Assembly: GCF_007827795.1 (NCBI RefSeq) | Contig: NZ_VITI01000005.1 | Span: forward strand, 248,001 to 312,000 | Reading direction: 5' to 3' | Source: Azospirillum brasilense | GTDB taxonomy: Bacteria > Pseudomonadota > Alphaproteobacteria > Azospirillales > Azospirillaceae | DNA length: 64,000 nt | Part shown: piece after piece, positions 1 to 10,529 of the stretch | Layout: each line of letters opens with the position of its first letter | Numbering within the stretch: position 1 is the stretch's first letter | The notes under the pieces: model-generated | Told to the model about the DNA's origin: nothing | Database searches by the model: none | What the model saw: only the letters and a program-made list of their open reading frames with translations | Made by a program: the position numbers and the translations under genes

Positions 1-1936
<1,936 letters not shown>

Positions 1937-1977
1937 TTAGCTGGTACCTGATCCGCACCGCAGCTTCGTTCAGCGAA

Positions 1978-2010
1978 ACCGGCGCTCCGCAAGGGGCGCC
2001 GGTTTTTCTT
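1978..2010 (+). terminator. Rho-independent terminator after ftsH
   Basis: An 11-bp hairpin (arms 1978-1988 and 1993-2003, one T:G pair) closes a GCAA tetraloop of GNRA type. A T-rich run follows (ttttt, c, tt). It lies about 40 bases after the ftsH stop. Confidence 0.9.
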
Positions 2011-2124
2011 TGCCGATCATTTCCCTGGTGCCTTCCGGCTGTACGTGTGTCCCGTACGTCTTGGCGAAACTGAAGGGCGGGACCATCGTGTTGAACAGGG
2101 TCGCCTCAACCGAAAGCGCCGCCG

Positions 2125-2916
2125 ATGCTGTTCCTTCCCATTTACGATGACAACCCGACGCGGCGGACGCCGGTCGTCACCATGGCGCTGATCGCGCTGT
2201 GCGTGATGGTGTTCCTGTGGCAACTCTCGCTGGGTGCGCGCACCGGGGACCTCGCCGTCTATTCCTTCGGCCTCGTTCCGGCGGTGCTGTTCGGCTACGC
2301 GGAGTTGCCAGAACCGTTGCGGGTCATTCCGCCCTGGATGTCGGTCGTGACCTCCATGTTCATGCATGGCGGCTTCCTGCACATCGCCGGCAACATGCTG
2401 TACCTCTGGATCTTCGGCAACAACGTCGAGGACAGTATGGGGCGGGGCCGCTTCGTGGTCTTCTACCTGCTGTGTGGAACGGCGGCGGCGCTGGCCCAGA
2501 GCTTCGCCGCCCCAACGTCCGAAGTCCCGATGGTGGGGGCGAGCGGGGCCATCGGCGGGGTGCTCGGCGCCTATCTGGTGCTGCACCCGCGGGCGAATGT
2601 CGGCGTCTTCTTCTGGTTCATCATCATCGTGCGCGTCATCAGCGTCCCCGCGGTGCTGGTGCTGGGCTTCTGGTTCGTCGGACAGATCCTGAGCGGGGTC
2701 ACCACCCCGACCTCCGATGACAGCGGCGGGGTGGCCTTCTGGGCGCATGTCGGCGGGTTTGCCATGGGGGCCGTGCTGATTCCCTTCTTCAAGCGCCCCG
2801 AGGTGCGGTTGCTGGAGCCGCCGCACAGCCGCCCCTTCGCGGTCGTCCCGCCGGACAGCCGGCTGCGCCGCGGCAGCGTGCCGGAGGCAGGCGACCGCCG
2901 CCGTCCCTTCCGGTGA
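2125..2916 (+). CDS. Rhomboid family intramembrane serine protease
   Basis: Polytopic membrane protein of 263 aa, consistent with a bacterial rhomboid that cleaves transmembrane substrates inside the bilayer. The catalytic serine is in the G-A-S-G motif (Ser140) and the partner histidine is His208 in AHVGGF. The usual H-G-G-F-x-H-I-x-G-N-M segment of the oxyanion region is at 81-91. About six hydrophobic segments lie between residues 17 and 222, followed by a charged, Pro/Arg-rich cytosolic tail. It has its own intergenic region after the ftsH terminator, so it is probably transcribed separately. The substrate cannot be predicted. Confidence 0.92.
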   Translation: MLFLPIYDDNPTRRTPVVTMALIALCVMVFLWQLSLGARTGDLAVYSFGLVPAVLFGYAELPEPLRVIPPWMSVVTSMFMHGGFLHIAGNMLYLWIFGNNVEDSMGRGRFVVFYLLCGTAAALAQSFAAPTSEVPMVGASGAIGGVLGAYLVLHPRANVGVFFWFIIIVRVISVPAVLVLGFWFVGQILSGVTTPTSDDSGGVAFWAHVGGFAMGAVLIPFFKRPEVRLLEPPHSRPFAVVPPDSRLRRGSVPEAGDRRRPFR

Positions 2917-3023
2917 TCGATAGAGCTTGGCTATAGGTTTCGTCGGATCATTCGATTGGACCTGCCGCCGCCCGACACGCATGCTGACGCTGAATAGAAA
3001 CGGCGGCGTTCGGGAGTTTCGCG

Positions 3024-3248
3024 ATGACCAAGACCTTCAGCTTCGCCTGCATCCACTTCACGGTGGCCTTCACGGTCGGCTATCTGATGACCGGCAGCGT
3101 CGCGGTGGGCGGCGCCCTGGCCGTGGTCGAGCCGCTCTGCAACACGGTGGCCTATCACCTGCACGAGCGGGCCTGGGCGGCCCATGAACGCCGCAAGGCG
3201 CAGGCGGCCGAGGCGGAGCCGGCGGTGGGGACCGCCGTTCCGGCCTGA
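3024..3248 (+). CDS. DUF2061 small membrane protein
   Basis: A 74-aa protein matching the DUF2061 pattern: a conserved H-F-T-V-A-F segment, V-G-Y-L-x-T-G-S-V, then V-E-P-x-x-N-T-V-A-Y-H-x-H-E and a conserved Trp. Two hydrophobic segments (about 5-25 and 27-45) suggest a small inner-membrane protein. The tail is Ala/Glu-rich. A GGGAG ribosome site sits about 6 bases before the ATG. The molecular function of the family is not known to me. It ends 19 bases from the convergent peroxiredoxin gene. Confidence 0.8.
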   Translation: MTKTFSFACIHFTVAFTVGYLMTGSVAVGGALAVVEPLCNTVAYHLHERAWAAHERRKAQAAEAEPAVGTAVPA

Positions 3249-3267
3249 GAGGAGTGATTGGAGAGCC

Positions 3268-3798
3268 TCAGCGCGAACGCAGGTAGGCCAGCACCGTCTC
3301 CGGCGCGGACTCGCCGTAGGGGTCGCCGCCCTCGCCGGCGTCGTTGATGCCCGGCTCCTCGAACAGCTTCTCGATCACGCCGTCGGTCACCACCATGGCG
3401 TAGCGCCAGCTCCGCATGCCGAAGCCGACATGGTCCTTGTTGATCAGCATGCCCATGCGGCGGGTGAAGTGGCCCGAGCCGTCGGGGATCAGCTTCACGT
3501 TCTTCACGCCGAGATGCTTGCCCCACTGGAACATCACGAAGGCGTCGTTGACGCTGAGGCAGTAGACCTCGTCGATGCCCAGGTCGCGGAACTCCGGACA
3601 GAGCGCGTCGTAGGTCGGCACCTGCTGGTTGGAGCAGGTCGGCGTGAAGGCGCCGGGCAGCGAGAACAGGACGACGCGCTTGCCGGCGAACAGCTCGTCG
3701 CTGTTGACGTCCTGCCAGCGGAACGGGTTGGGGCCGCCGACGCTTTCGTCGCGCACGCGGGTCTTGAACACGACCGAGGGGACTTTGCGCCCTTCCAT
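3268..3798 (-). CDS. Peroxiredoxin (Prx5/AhpE-like, thiol peroxidase)
   Basis: Reduces hydrogen peroxide and organic peroxides through a peroxidatic cysteine in the cytosol. The protein is 176 aa, close to bacterial Prx5 domains without a fused glutaredoxin. The active site P-G-A-F-T-P-T-C-S is at 48-56, so the peroxidatic residue is Cys55. Cys67 and Cys80 are candidates for a resolving cysteine. The Prx5-type W-R-Y-A-M-V segment and the C-terminal D-P-Y-G-E-S-A-P motif are present. It lies downstream of hutH on the same strand, 110 bases away, so co-transcription is possible but the two functions are not obviously linked. Confidence 0.93.
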   Translation of the reverse strand: MEGRKVPSVVFKTRVRDESVGGPNPFRWQDVNSDELFAGKRVVLFSLPGAFTPTCSNQQVPTYDALCPEFRDLGIDEVYCLSVNDAFVMFQWGKHLGVKNVKLIPDGSGHFTRRMGMLINKDHVGFGMRSWRYAMVVTDGVIEKLFEEPGINDAGEGGDPYGESAPETVLAYLRSR

Positions 3799-3908
3799 GA
3801 TGGTCTCCGGATCGAAGTGAAGCGGTTGATGTGGGACGATCCGAACCTTAGCCCCTCAACGGATTGACGAAAACCGGCCGGAACAGCCTGCGCGGTCTTG
3901 TCTCAGGA

Positions 3909-5435
3909 TCAGGGCAGGAGGTCCGCCGCGAAGGGGCGGAAGGCCCCCTCCGTCACCAACCGCTTCGCCGCCGCGATGTCCGGGGCCATCGCACGGTCCT
4001 GCGTCCACACCGCCACGCGGGCGCGCAGCAGCCCCCGCGCGCGCTCCAGCGCGGGGGAGGAGGCCAGTGGCGCCCGCAGGTCCACCCCCTGGGCCGCGGC
4101 CAGCAGTTCCACCGCCACGATTCCCGCCAAGTTGTCGGCCATGTCCGACAGGCGGCGTGCGGCGTGGGTCGCCATGCTCACATGGTCCTCCTGGTTGGCG
4201 GAGGTGGGCAGGCTGTCCACGCTGGCCGGGTGGGCCATCTGCTTGTTCTCGCTGGCCAGCGCCGCCGCGGTGACCTGGGCGATCATGAAGCCGCTGTTCA
4301 GCCCGCCATCGGCCACCAGGAAGGGCGGCAGACCGGACAGGTGAGTGTCCATCAGCAGCGCGATCCGCCGTTCCGAGAGAGCGCCCGTCTCGGCGATGGA
4401 CAGGGCCAGCACGTCGGCGGCCAGCGCCACCGGCTCCGCGTGGAAGTTGCCGCCCGACAGGATGTCGCCGCTGTCCGGGAAGACCAGCGGGTTGTCGGAG
4501 ACGGCGTTGGCCTCGCGCTCCAGCACGCCTGCGGCGAAGCGCAGATGGTCGAGCACCGCCCCCATCACCTGCGGCTGGCAGCGCAGGCTGTAGGGGTCCT
4601 GCACCGTCTCGTGGCCCTCCCGGTGGGAGTCGCGGATGCCGCTGCCATGGAGGAGGGAACGGTAGACGGCGGCCACGTCCCGCTGGCCGGGTTGGCCGCG
4701 CAGGTCGTGGATGCGCGCGTCGAACGGGCCGTCGCTGCCCAGGGCGGCATCGACGCTGAGCGCCCCGGCGACCAGGGCGGCGGCGAAGCCGTCCTCCGCC
4801 GCGAGCAGCCCGGCCAGACCCAGCGCGGTGGACACCTGCGTGCCGTTCAGCAACGCCAGCCCCTCCTTGGCCTCCAGCACCAGCGGCGCCAGCCCGGCGC
4901 GGGCCAGCGCCGCGGCGGCGGGCAGCCGCTCGCCGTCCACGTCGGCCTCCCCCTCGCCGATCAGCACGCCGGTCAGATGGGCCAGCGGCGCCAGATCGCC
5001 GGACGCCCCCACCGACCCCTTTGCCGGCACCACCGGCAGGACGCCGCGGTTGAAGAGGGCCAGCAGCGCCTCGATCACCGCCATGCGCACGCCGGAATGG
5101 CCGCGCGCCAGCGCGTTGACCTTCAGCGCCAGGATCAACCGCACCACGCCCGGCGGCAGGTCCGGTCCGGTGCCGGCGCTGTGCGACAGGACCAGCCGCC
5201 GTTGCAGCTCCCGCACCTGATCCGGGGGGATGCGCTTCTTCGCCAGCAGGCCGAAGCCGGTGTTCACGCCATAGACCGCGCTCTCCCCGCCCGCCGCCTC
5301 GGCGACCGTGCGGGCCGAGGCGTCGATGGCGGCGCGGCAGCCGGGCGCCAGGGCCAGGGCGGGCGGGTCGCGCAGGATGCGGCGCAGGTCGGGCAGGGCC
5401 AGATGGCCGGGGTCGATGATCAGCGTGTCGGTCAT
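3909..5435 (-). CDS. hutH: Histidine ammonia-lyase
   Basis: Deaminates L-histidine to urocanate, the first step of histidine use. The length of 508 aa is typical. The MIO prosthetic group forms from A-S-G at 144-146 inside the [12 protein letters not shown] motif. Substrate choice points to histidine and not to phenylalanine or tyrosine: the selector pair is Ser84-His85 (LVLSHSAG), and the HAL-type [10 protein letters not shown] segment is present. Unusually, no other hut gene (hutU, hutI, hutG or a hutC repressor) is next to it. The upstream neighbour is a divergent secretion operon and the downstream one is a peroxiredoxin. Either the pathway is split elsewhere or this copy has another role. 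Confidence 0.93.
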   Translation of the reverse strand: MTDTLIIDPGHLALPDLRRILRDPPALALAPGCRAAIDASARTVAEAAGGESAVYGVNTGFGLLAKKRIPPDQVRELQRRLVLSHSAGTGPDLPPGVVRLILALKVNALARGHSGVRMAVIEALLALFNRGVLPVVPAKGSVGASGDLAPLAHLTGVLIGEGEADVDGERLPAAAALARAGLAPLVLEAKEGLALLNGTQVSTALGLAGLLAAEDGFAAALVAGALSVDAALGSDGPFDARIHDLRGQPGQRDVAAVYRSLLHGSGIRDSHREGHETVQDPYSLRCQPQVMGAVLDHLRFAAGVLEREANAVSDNPLVFPDSGDILSGGNFHAEPVALAADVLALSIAETGALSERRIALLMDTHLSGLPPFLVADGGLNSGFMIAQVTAAALASENKQMAHPASVDSLPTSANQEDHVSMATHAARRLSDMADNLAGIVAVELLAAAQGVDLRAPLASSPALERARGLLRARVAVWTQDRAMAPDIAAAKRLVTEGAFRPFAADLLP

Positions 5436-5551
5436 GGGGCGTTCCTTCCGGCGGGGCGACCAGGGCAGTCCTTCACATGAGGAGCCGTTGTCGTTTGCGC
5501 AAAGGGGGTGGTTTTCAGTGGCATTCCTGTGATGTTCCTCAATCTTCAGAT

Positions 5552-5564
5552 TTCATTTACCAAA
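5552..5564. promoter_or_regulatory. TTCATTTACCAAA motif upstream of secretion operon
   Basis: A 13-base AT-rich word about 70 bases before the start of the type I secretion ATPase, in an otherwise low-G+C stretch (roughly 5510-5633). The same 13 bases occur at 9487-9499, upstream of the receiver-protein gene that faces this operon. A shared binding site is inferred from the repeat. No regulator is known. Confidence 0.35.
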
Positions 5565-5633
5565 AACGCGCCAACTGACCTCGCCTGCATCCAGTGGGCA
5601 CTGCCGCAAACGGTGACAATTGGAGGGCTATAA

Positions 5634-7370
5634 ATGCCTCGCCTGTTTTCTCGCGGGTCTGAAAAGACCAATAAAGATATGGCTCACGGGGGACGTTATT
5701 TCACCCGGGTACTTGTTGGTGCATTTGTCTTCAGCGCTACCATCAATCTCCTGATGTTGGCGATGCCACTTTATTCCCTTCAGGTCTTTAGTCGGGCCAT
5801 TCCGTCCGGCAACATCGATACGCTGGTCATGCTGACGGTCATCGTCGTCGTGGCCCTGACGTTGAGCGCCGCCATGGAAACGGTGCGGGCGCGCATCCTG
5901 GCCCGCGCGGGCAACGCGCTGGAGGTCACGTGGCGCCGCCGGCTGACCGCCGACGTGCTGGACGCCTCGGGCCGCGGCCGTCCGGACACCGCCCCGGTCA
6001 GCGACCTCATGGAGGTCAAGGGCGCGATGATCCGCCCGTCGCTGCCGGCCCTGATGGACCTGCCCTGGGTGCCCCTGTACGTCATCGGCATCTACCTGAT
6101 CCACCCGCTTCTGGCTCTGATCCTGGTCGCCGCGATGGTCATCATGACGGCGCTGGGCTATCTGAGCAACTGGGCGGTCCGCCACTTCGCCGAGGATAGC
6201 AAGGCCCCGGCCAGCCGCTCGCAGCGCCTGTTCGACTCCCTGCTGTCGCGTTCGGAAACGGTGCGCGGCCTGCGCATGGGGCCGAGCGCGCTGGACACCG
6301 TGGCCCGCGACGCGATGACCACCTCCGCCCTGCAGGGCCGCTCGACGGAGCGTGCCGCCGCCATCGGCGCCTTCACCAAGTGGGTCCGCATGGTCATCCA
6401 GATCGCCGTGACCGGCGTCGGCGCCCTGCTGGTGATCGAGCAGCACCTGTCCTTCGGCGGCATGATCGCCACCTCCATGCTGGTCGGCCGCGCCCTCGCC
6501 CCGGTCGAGCAGACCGCCGGCGCCTGGGGCCAGATCCAGAAGTCCTATCAGGCTTTCCGCCGTCTGTTCCCGCTGCTGAAGCGTCTCTCCCTGGAGCCGG
6601 AGCGCCCGACGATCCCGGTGGAGCGCGAGCGCTTGGCCGTCGAGAACCTGCTGTTCGTCTCCCCCCGCGACCAGAAGCCGATCCTGCGCAGCGTCACGCT
6701 GGCGGTGGAGCCGGGCCAGACGGTGTGCATCGCCGGTCCCAACCGCTCCGGCAAGTCGGTCTTGGCCCGTCTGCTGGCCGGCGTGGCGATGCCGTCGGCG
6801 GGCACCGTGCGGCTGGGTGGTCTCGCCGTCGCCTCGCTGAACCCGGAAACCCCGGAGCAGGGCATCGGCTACATGGCGCAGGGCGCCGATCTGCTGCCCG
6901 GCACCATCGCCGAGAACATCGCCCGCTTCACCGAGACGACGCGGGAGAAGGTCGAGGACGCCGCCAAGCGCGCCGGCATCCATTCCTGGGTCGAGAGCCT
7001 GCCCGGCGGCTATGACACCGAGGTGACCGACCCGCTGTTTCCGATCACCGGCGCCTCGGCCCGTCTGATCGCTCTGGCCCGCGCCGGCTACGGCCGCCCG
7101 TCGCTGATGGTTCTCGACGAGCCGTCGGCCGGCATGGACGAGATCGGCCACAAGGCGGTGCGCGAGTTCATCGTCGAGGCAAAGAACAGCGGCGTCACCA
7201 CCATCGTGCTGACCCATTCCCCGGCCTTCGTCGACATCTCCGACAAGACCTTCGTTTTGAAGAACGGCATGGCGGTGGAACTGCCGCAACGCCAGCAGGA
7301 GCAGCAGGGTCCGAACTGGAGCCGCCTGCGCAACATCGGCCCGGCGCCGGTGCAGAGCGCCGCCGGCTGA
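5634..7370 (+). CDS. Type I secretion ABC permease/ATPase (PrtD family), atypical signature
   Basis: Inner-membrane ABC exporter half-transporter of 578 aa. With the HlyD-like protein that follows, it would form the inner part of a type I secretion channel. The membrane domain spans about residues 22-300. In the ATPase domain, Walker A is GPNRSGKS (368-375), the Q-loop Gln is at 416, Walker B LMVLDEP ends in catalytic Glu496, and the H-loop His is at 528. The ABC signature, normally LSGGQ, reads I-T-G-A-S (471-475), so ATP sandwiching may be altered. The first 150 or so bases use many more A/T-ending codons than the rest of the gene. A GGAGGG ribosome site precedes the ATG. No RTX-type substrate or TolC-like outer-membrane gene is nearby, so the cargo is unknown. 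Confidence 0.88.
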   Translation: MPRLFSRGSEKTNKDMAHGGRYFTRVLVGAFVFSATINLLMLAMPLYSLQVFSRAIPSGNIDTLVMLTVIVVVALTLSAAMETVRARILARAGNALEVTWRRRLTADVLDASGRGRPDTAPVSDLMEVKGAMIRPSLPALMDLPWVPLYVIGIYLIHPLLALILVAAMVIMTALGYLSNWAVRHFAEDSKAPASRSQRLFDSLLSRSETVRGLRMGPSALDTVARDAMTTSALQGRSTERAAAIGAFTKWVRMVIQIAVTGVGALLVIEQHLSFGGMIATSMLVGRALAPVEQTAGAWGQIQKSYQAFRRLFPLLKRLSLEPERPTIPVERERLAVENLLFVSPRDQKPILRSVTLAVEPGQTVCIAGPNRSGKSVLARLLAGVAMPSAGTVRLGGLAVASLNPETPEQGIGYMAQGADLLPGTIAENIARFTETTREKVEDAAKRAGIHSWVESLPGGYDTEVTDPLFPITGASARLIALARAGYGRPSLMVLDEPSAGMDEIGHKAVREFIVEAKNSGVTTIVLTHSPAFVDISDKTFVLKNGMAVELPQRQQEQQGPNWSRLRNIGPAPVQSAAG

Positions 7371-7440
7371 CGCCGGAACCTCCAGACCAGTACCCCAGCA
7401 TAAGTTCCGGGCGACTTCCGGCGATCAAGGACCCTCTGTG

Positions 7441-8802
7441 ATGACCGACACCACCATGAACACCTACAAGACGAAGACCATGACGTCGATCGGCGCGCTG
7501 CGCGCGCTGGTTCCCGACACCCGGGTCAGCGGGCTTCTGTCCGGCGGCTTCATGGTGCTGGCGGTGGGCTTCGGCGGGATGACCGCCTGGGCCGCGCTCG
7601 CCCCGCTTCACAGCGCCGTCATGGCCTCCGGCGCGCTGGCCCCGGAGACGGGCCGCAAGATCGTGAAGCACACCGAGACCGCCCAGATCGAGGAGATCCT
7701 CGTCAAGGAAGGTGACACGGTGAAGGCCGGTCAGGTCCTGATGCGGCTGGACAGCACGGAGGCGGCGACCCGGCTCCAGGTGCTCAGCACCTCCTGGCTG
7801 GAAACCCAGGCGCTGGAAGCGCGGCTGACCGCCGAGCTGTTCGAGCAGCCCGCCATCGAATGGCCGGAGGAGCTGCTGCGCCGCCGCGGCACCGACCGCA
7901 TGGTGGAAAAGCTGATGGGCAACCAGGAAACCCTGTTCCAGGTCCGCCGCAACCAGCTCGATACCGAGGCCAAGCTGACCAAGGAGCGCGTCGTCACGCT
8001 GCGCGAGGAGGGCAAGAGTCTTCAGGAGCAGCGCAAGTTCCTGGCCCGCGAGATCCAGCTCATCGAGGACGATCTGCGCATCACCCAGGGTCTGCTGTCC
8101 CGCGGCAACGCCACCCGCACCAAGCTGGTCGAGCAGCAGAAGGAAGAGGCGCAGCTCAAGGGCCGCGATCGCGAACTCGAGGCCCGCGTCGCCCAGGCCA
8201 ACCAGGCCGCCGTGGACGCCGAGGGCGAGCTTCTGCGCCGCCGCAACGACTTCCGGGAAAAGGTGCTGGTCGACCTGGAGAAGTCCCGCGGCGATGTCAT
8301 CCGCCTCGCCGAGCAGATCCGCGACGCCGCCAACCGCCTGGAAACCCGTGCGATCAAGGCTCCGGACGCCGGCACCGTGGTGATGCACAGCCATTGGGCC
8401 GCCGGCGGCACGATCACCGCCAACGAGCCGATCCTGGACATCATCCCGGACGGCCGCGCCCTGCTGGCCGAGGTGAAGGTCCAGCCGAAGGACATCAAGT
8501 CGCTGACCGTCGATCTGCCGGTGAAGGTGCAGTTGACCGCCTATGACAGCCGCGTCGTCGGTTCGCTGGACGGCACGGTGACCTACGTCTCCGCCGATCG
8601 CGTGATGGACCCGATCACCCGGCAGGAATCCTACATCGCGCGGATCAAGCTGAAGGACAGCGACTCCCATCAGGTCCACAACCTGACCATCAAGCCGGGC
8701 ATGCCGGTGGAGGCGCGCATCCTGCTGTCCGCCCGCACCCCGCTCGATTATCTGGTGCAGCCGTTGTCGCACTCCTACGTCAAAGCGTTCATTCAGGAGT
8801 AA
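7441..8802 (+). CDS. HlyD family type I secretion periplasmic adaptor
   Basis: Membrane fusion protein linking the ABC exporter to an outer-membrane channel. The protein is about 453 aa. A single membrane segment near residues 30-55 is followed by a first lipoyl half (I-V-K-H-T-E, V-K-E-G-D-x-V-K-x-G-Q), a long coiled coil with many Glu/Arg/Gln (about 110-290), a second lipoyl half (I-K-A-P-D-A-G-T-V), a beta-barrel, and a C-terminal segment ending in the family-like P-L-x-x-S-Y-x-K-A-F. ATG 7441 is preferred over GTG 7438 because an AAGGA site sits about 10 bases upstream. It lies 70 bases after the ATPase and is presumably co-transcribed. Its stop codon lies inside a short tandem repeat. 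Confidence 0.92.
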   Translation: MTDTTMNTYKTKTMTSIGALRALVPDTRVSGLLSGGFMVLAVGFGGMTAWAALAPLHSAVMASGALAPETGRKIVKHTETAQIEEILVKEGDTVKAGQVLMRLDSTEAATRLQVLSTSWLETQALEARLTAELFEQPAIEWPEELLRRRGTDRMVEKLMGNQETLFQVRRNQLDTEAKLTKERVVTLREEGKSLQEQRKFLAREIQLIEDDLRITQGLLSRGNATRTKLVEQQKEEAQLKGRDRELEARVAQANQAAVDAEGELLRRRNDFREKVLVDLEKSRGDVIRLAEQIRDAANRLETRAIKAPDAGTVVMHSHWAAGGTITANEPILDIIPDGRALLAEVKVQPKDIKSLTVDLPVKVQLTAYDSRVVGSLDGTVTYVSADRVMDPITRQESYIARIKLKDSDSHQVHNLTIKPGMPVEARILLSARTPLDYLVQPLSHSYVKAFIQE

Positions 8803-8832
8803 GGGGCCAGGAGTAAGGGGCCAGGAGTAAGG
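8795..8832 (+). repeat. 14-bp tandem repeat spanning the hlyD-like stop codon
   Basis: Two full copies and one partial copy of AGGAGTAAGGGGCC, at 8795-8808, 8809-8822 and 8823-8832. The first copy contains the in-frame TAA stop at 8800-8802. The pattern looks like replication slippage. Confidence 0.85.
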
Positions 8833-8860
8833 AGCGTCACGCTCCGCGATGGTTCGGAAA

Positions 8861-8900
8861 AGGAAAGGGCGGCTTCCCACGGGGGAGGCCGCCCTTCCTT
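8861..8900. terminator. Hairpin terminator between convergent genes
   Basis: A long stem is formed by gggcggcttccc (from 8867) and gggaggccgccc (ending 8894), extended by AAGG/CCTT flanks. An A/G-rich run lies on the left and a T-rich run on the right, so it could stop transcription from both sides: from the secretion operon on the plus strand and from the receiver gene on the minus strand. Confidence 0.75.
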
Positions 8901-8921
8901 GTTTGGCGAAGCGGGATGGTA

Positions 8922-9443
8922 TCAGCCGCGCGGGCCGTGCAGGCGCCGCGCCGCGAGGTCCAGCGCCAGCTTCAGCTGGGCGAGCGAATAGGGCTTGTTG
9001 ACCACGCCCAGCGGGTAGGTCTCGGTGATGCGGGCCATGATCGCGTGGTTCGCGTAGCCGGACAGGAAAATCGACCGGATGCCGTAGTTGGCGCGCAGGC
9101 GCCGGGCCGCCTCGATCCCGTCGCCGCCGGCCAGCCGCACGTCCATCAGCGCCACGTCGGGACGCTCGCGCCCGGCGATGGCCACCGCCTCCTCTTCTGT
9201 GCGGGCGGTGCCGCAGACGATATGGCCGAGATCCATGGCGGCCATGCCCACCGCCTCGGCGGCCACGGATTCGTCCTCCACGATCAGCAGCCGCAGGGGA
9301 CGGACCGTCGCCGGGGTGTCGCGCCGTGGGGCGTCTCTCCGGTCCGAATTGGCCCGGTCGGCCTGGGCGGCCGGGGCGCAGCGGTGCCGCCAGTCCAGGC
9401 TGGACGCCGGTCGTGCCAGCGTGTCCACATCGTGCCGTGTCAT
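8922..9443 (-). CDS. Single-domain response regulator (receiver only)
   Basis: About 173 aa with a charged N-terminal extension of about 48 residues and one receiver domain. The phospho-acceptor is Asp101 in A-L-M-D-V-R-L-A-G-G-D-G. The acidic pair is in L-I-V-E-D-E-S, the conserved Ser/Thr is in F-L-S-G-Y, and the Lys is in N-K-P-Y. There is no output domain, so it probably acts by protein contact. An ATG five codons upstream (9458) is an alternative start; the chosen one is preceded by GGGGGTGG. No kinase is adjacent. The gene converges on the secretion operon and shares an upstream 13-base motif with it. Confidence 0.85.
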   Translation of the reverse strand: MTRHDVDTLARPASSLDWRHRCAPAAQADRANSDRRDAPRRDTPATVRPLRLLIVEDESVAAEAVGMAAMDLGHIVCGTARTEEEAVAIAGRERPDVALMDVRLAGGDGIEAARRLRANYGIRSIFLSGYANHAIMARITETYPLGVVNKPYSLAQLKLALDLAARRLHGPRG

Positions 9444-9476
9444 GACCACCACCCCCATGCGTCGCCGCAGGTGTTA

Positions 9477-9498
9477 TTGGTAAAGATTCATTTACCAA
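9477..9498. promoter_or_regulatory. Inverted repeat TTGGTAAA-N6-TTTACCAA
   Basis: Perfect 8-bp arms (9477-9484 and 9491-9498) separated by gattca, about 35 bases upstream of the receiver gene. The right half belongs to the 13-base word also found at 5552-5564. An operator is a reasonable guess from the symmetry and position. Confidence 0.5.
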
Positions 9499-9604
9499 AT
9501 AAAGTGGTAGCCGCACCTATTTCGGAGTTCAAGCAAAATCGGTGTGACGTGGGTGCGTTCGGATGAGGTGCGACCTTCCCGCAACAAAGGGAAGGAGGTC
9601 GAGG

Positions 9605-10318
9605 TCAGCGTTTGGGCCGGCTCAGCCAGTCCACATTGCCGCCGCGGGGAGCGATGCCGCTGGCTCCGGAACTCCCCTTGCGACCGGACAGGGGCGAGAG
9701 CCAGGAGGGGGCCGGAGCCGCATCGGGAGCGGGGTCCGGTGCCGCCGGGCGTTGCGGCGCCGGGGCCGGCGAGCGCGGCACGAAGGGCGACAGAACCGGC
9801 GCTGGCGGCGTCGGCGTCGGTGGCGGATCGTCGCGCGGCGGTGCGGTGGCGAAGGGCGGGGTCGGCACGTCGGACGGCGGCGGCGCATAGGTTTGCGGGG
9901 CCGTCGGTGGTGCGGGGAGCGGCGCCGCCGGAGCCGCGGCGGACGGTTGGGCGCGCGGATCGGCGACGGACCGCGTGGGGCGGTCGTCATCGTCCACCGG
10001 GCCGGTCTGCGTGTTGATGCGCCGGGCTTCGTCGCGGATGGACAGCAGGGTGGACACGGCGAACTGGAGCAGCGGCGCCATCGTCTCGGAGTTCGCCAAC
10101 TCCTCCGCCGTCAGGGCGGCGAAGCGCTGGCGCACCTGTTCCACCGCATCCTCGATGCTGTCGCGCAGGGCGCCGGTGTCCTGAAGAACGCGCTCCAGAT
10201 CCTCCCGAAGGGCGGAAATCTCGCAAGCCTGTCGCAGCTCGTGGAAGCCGATGGGCGTCCCCGGCGTCCGCCCGGAGTCGGCGGTCCGCTGATCCTGCGA
10301 TCGGAAATCATAGGGCAT
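9605..10318 (-). CDS. Hypothetical coiled-coil, proline-rich protein
   Basis: Not recognised. About 237 aa from ATG 10318. A TTG ten codons upstream is possible but has no ribosome site. Residues about 25-105 are mostly helical and charged, with heptad-like spacing (ELRQACEI, REDLERVLQDT, IEDAVEQVRQRF). From about 110 to 215 the protein is almost only Pro, Ala, Asp and Ser, a likely disordered linker. It ends in a short Gly/Ser and basic tail (NVDWLSRPKR). No signal peptide or membrane segment is seen. It is divergent from the P-loop ATPase gene across about 210 bases, and that protein also has a Pro/Glu-rich linker. Confidence 0.6.
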   Translation of the reverse strand: MPYDFRSQDQRTADSGRTPGTPIGFHELRQACEISALREDLERVLQDTGALRDSIEDAVEQVRQRFAALTAEELANSETMAPLLQFAVSTLLSIRDEARRINTQTGPVDDDDRPTRSVADPRAQPSAAAPAAPLPAPPTAPQTYAPPPSDVPTPPFATAPPRDDPPPTPTPPAPVLSPFVPRSPAPAPQRPAAPDPAPDAAPAPSWLSPLSGRKGSSGASGIAPRGGNVDWLSRPKR

Positions 10319-10529
10319 CTTCGCCAAACGCCGGGCCCTATCCTGCAATCTTGATGGAGACCAAGGAAGGTTGCCGTGTCACAGGTTTAATGCGGTTGAA
10401 CATGGTTGGAAACCGTTTGCGCACCCCAATCGCTTGTACTATTTTTTCCGCACCGGGGGGAACGGAATCCTGCGGTATCACAAATCCTACCCACCCCTCC
10501 CCAGAACCACGCAAAGCCGGGTACACACG

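Noticed and set aside
3909..5435. Phenylalanine or tyrosine ammonia-lyase
   Set aside because: The Ser84-His85 selector pair and the NQEDHVSM segment are those of histidine ammonia-lyase.
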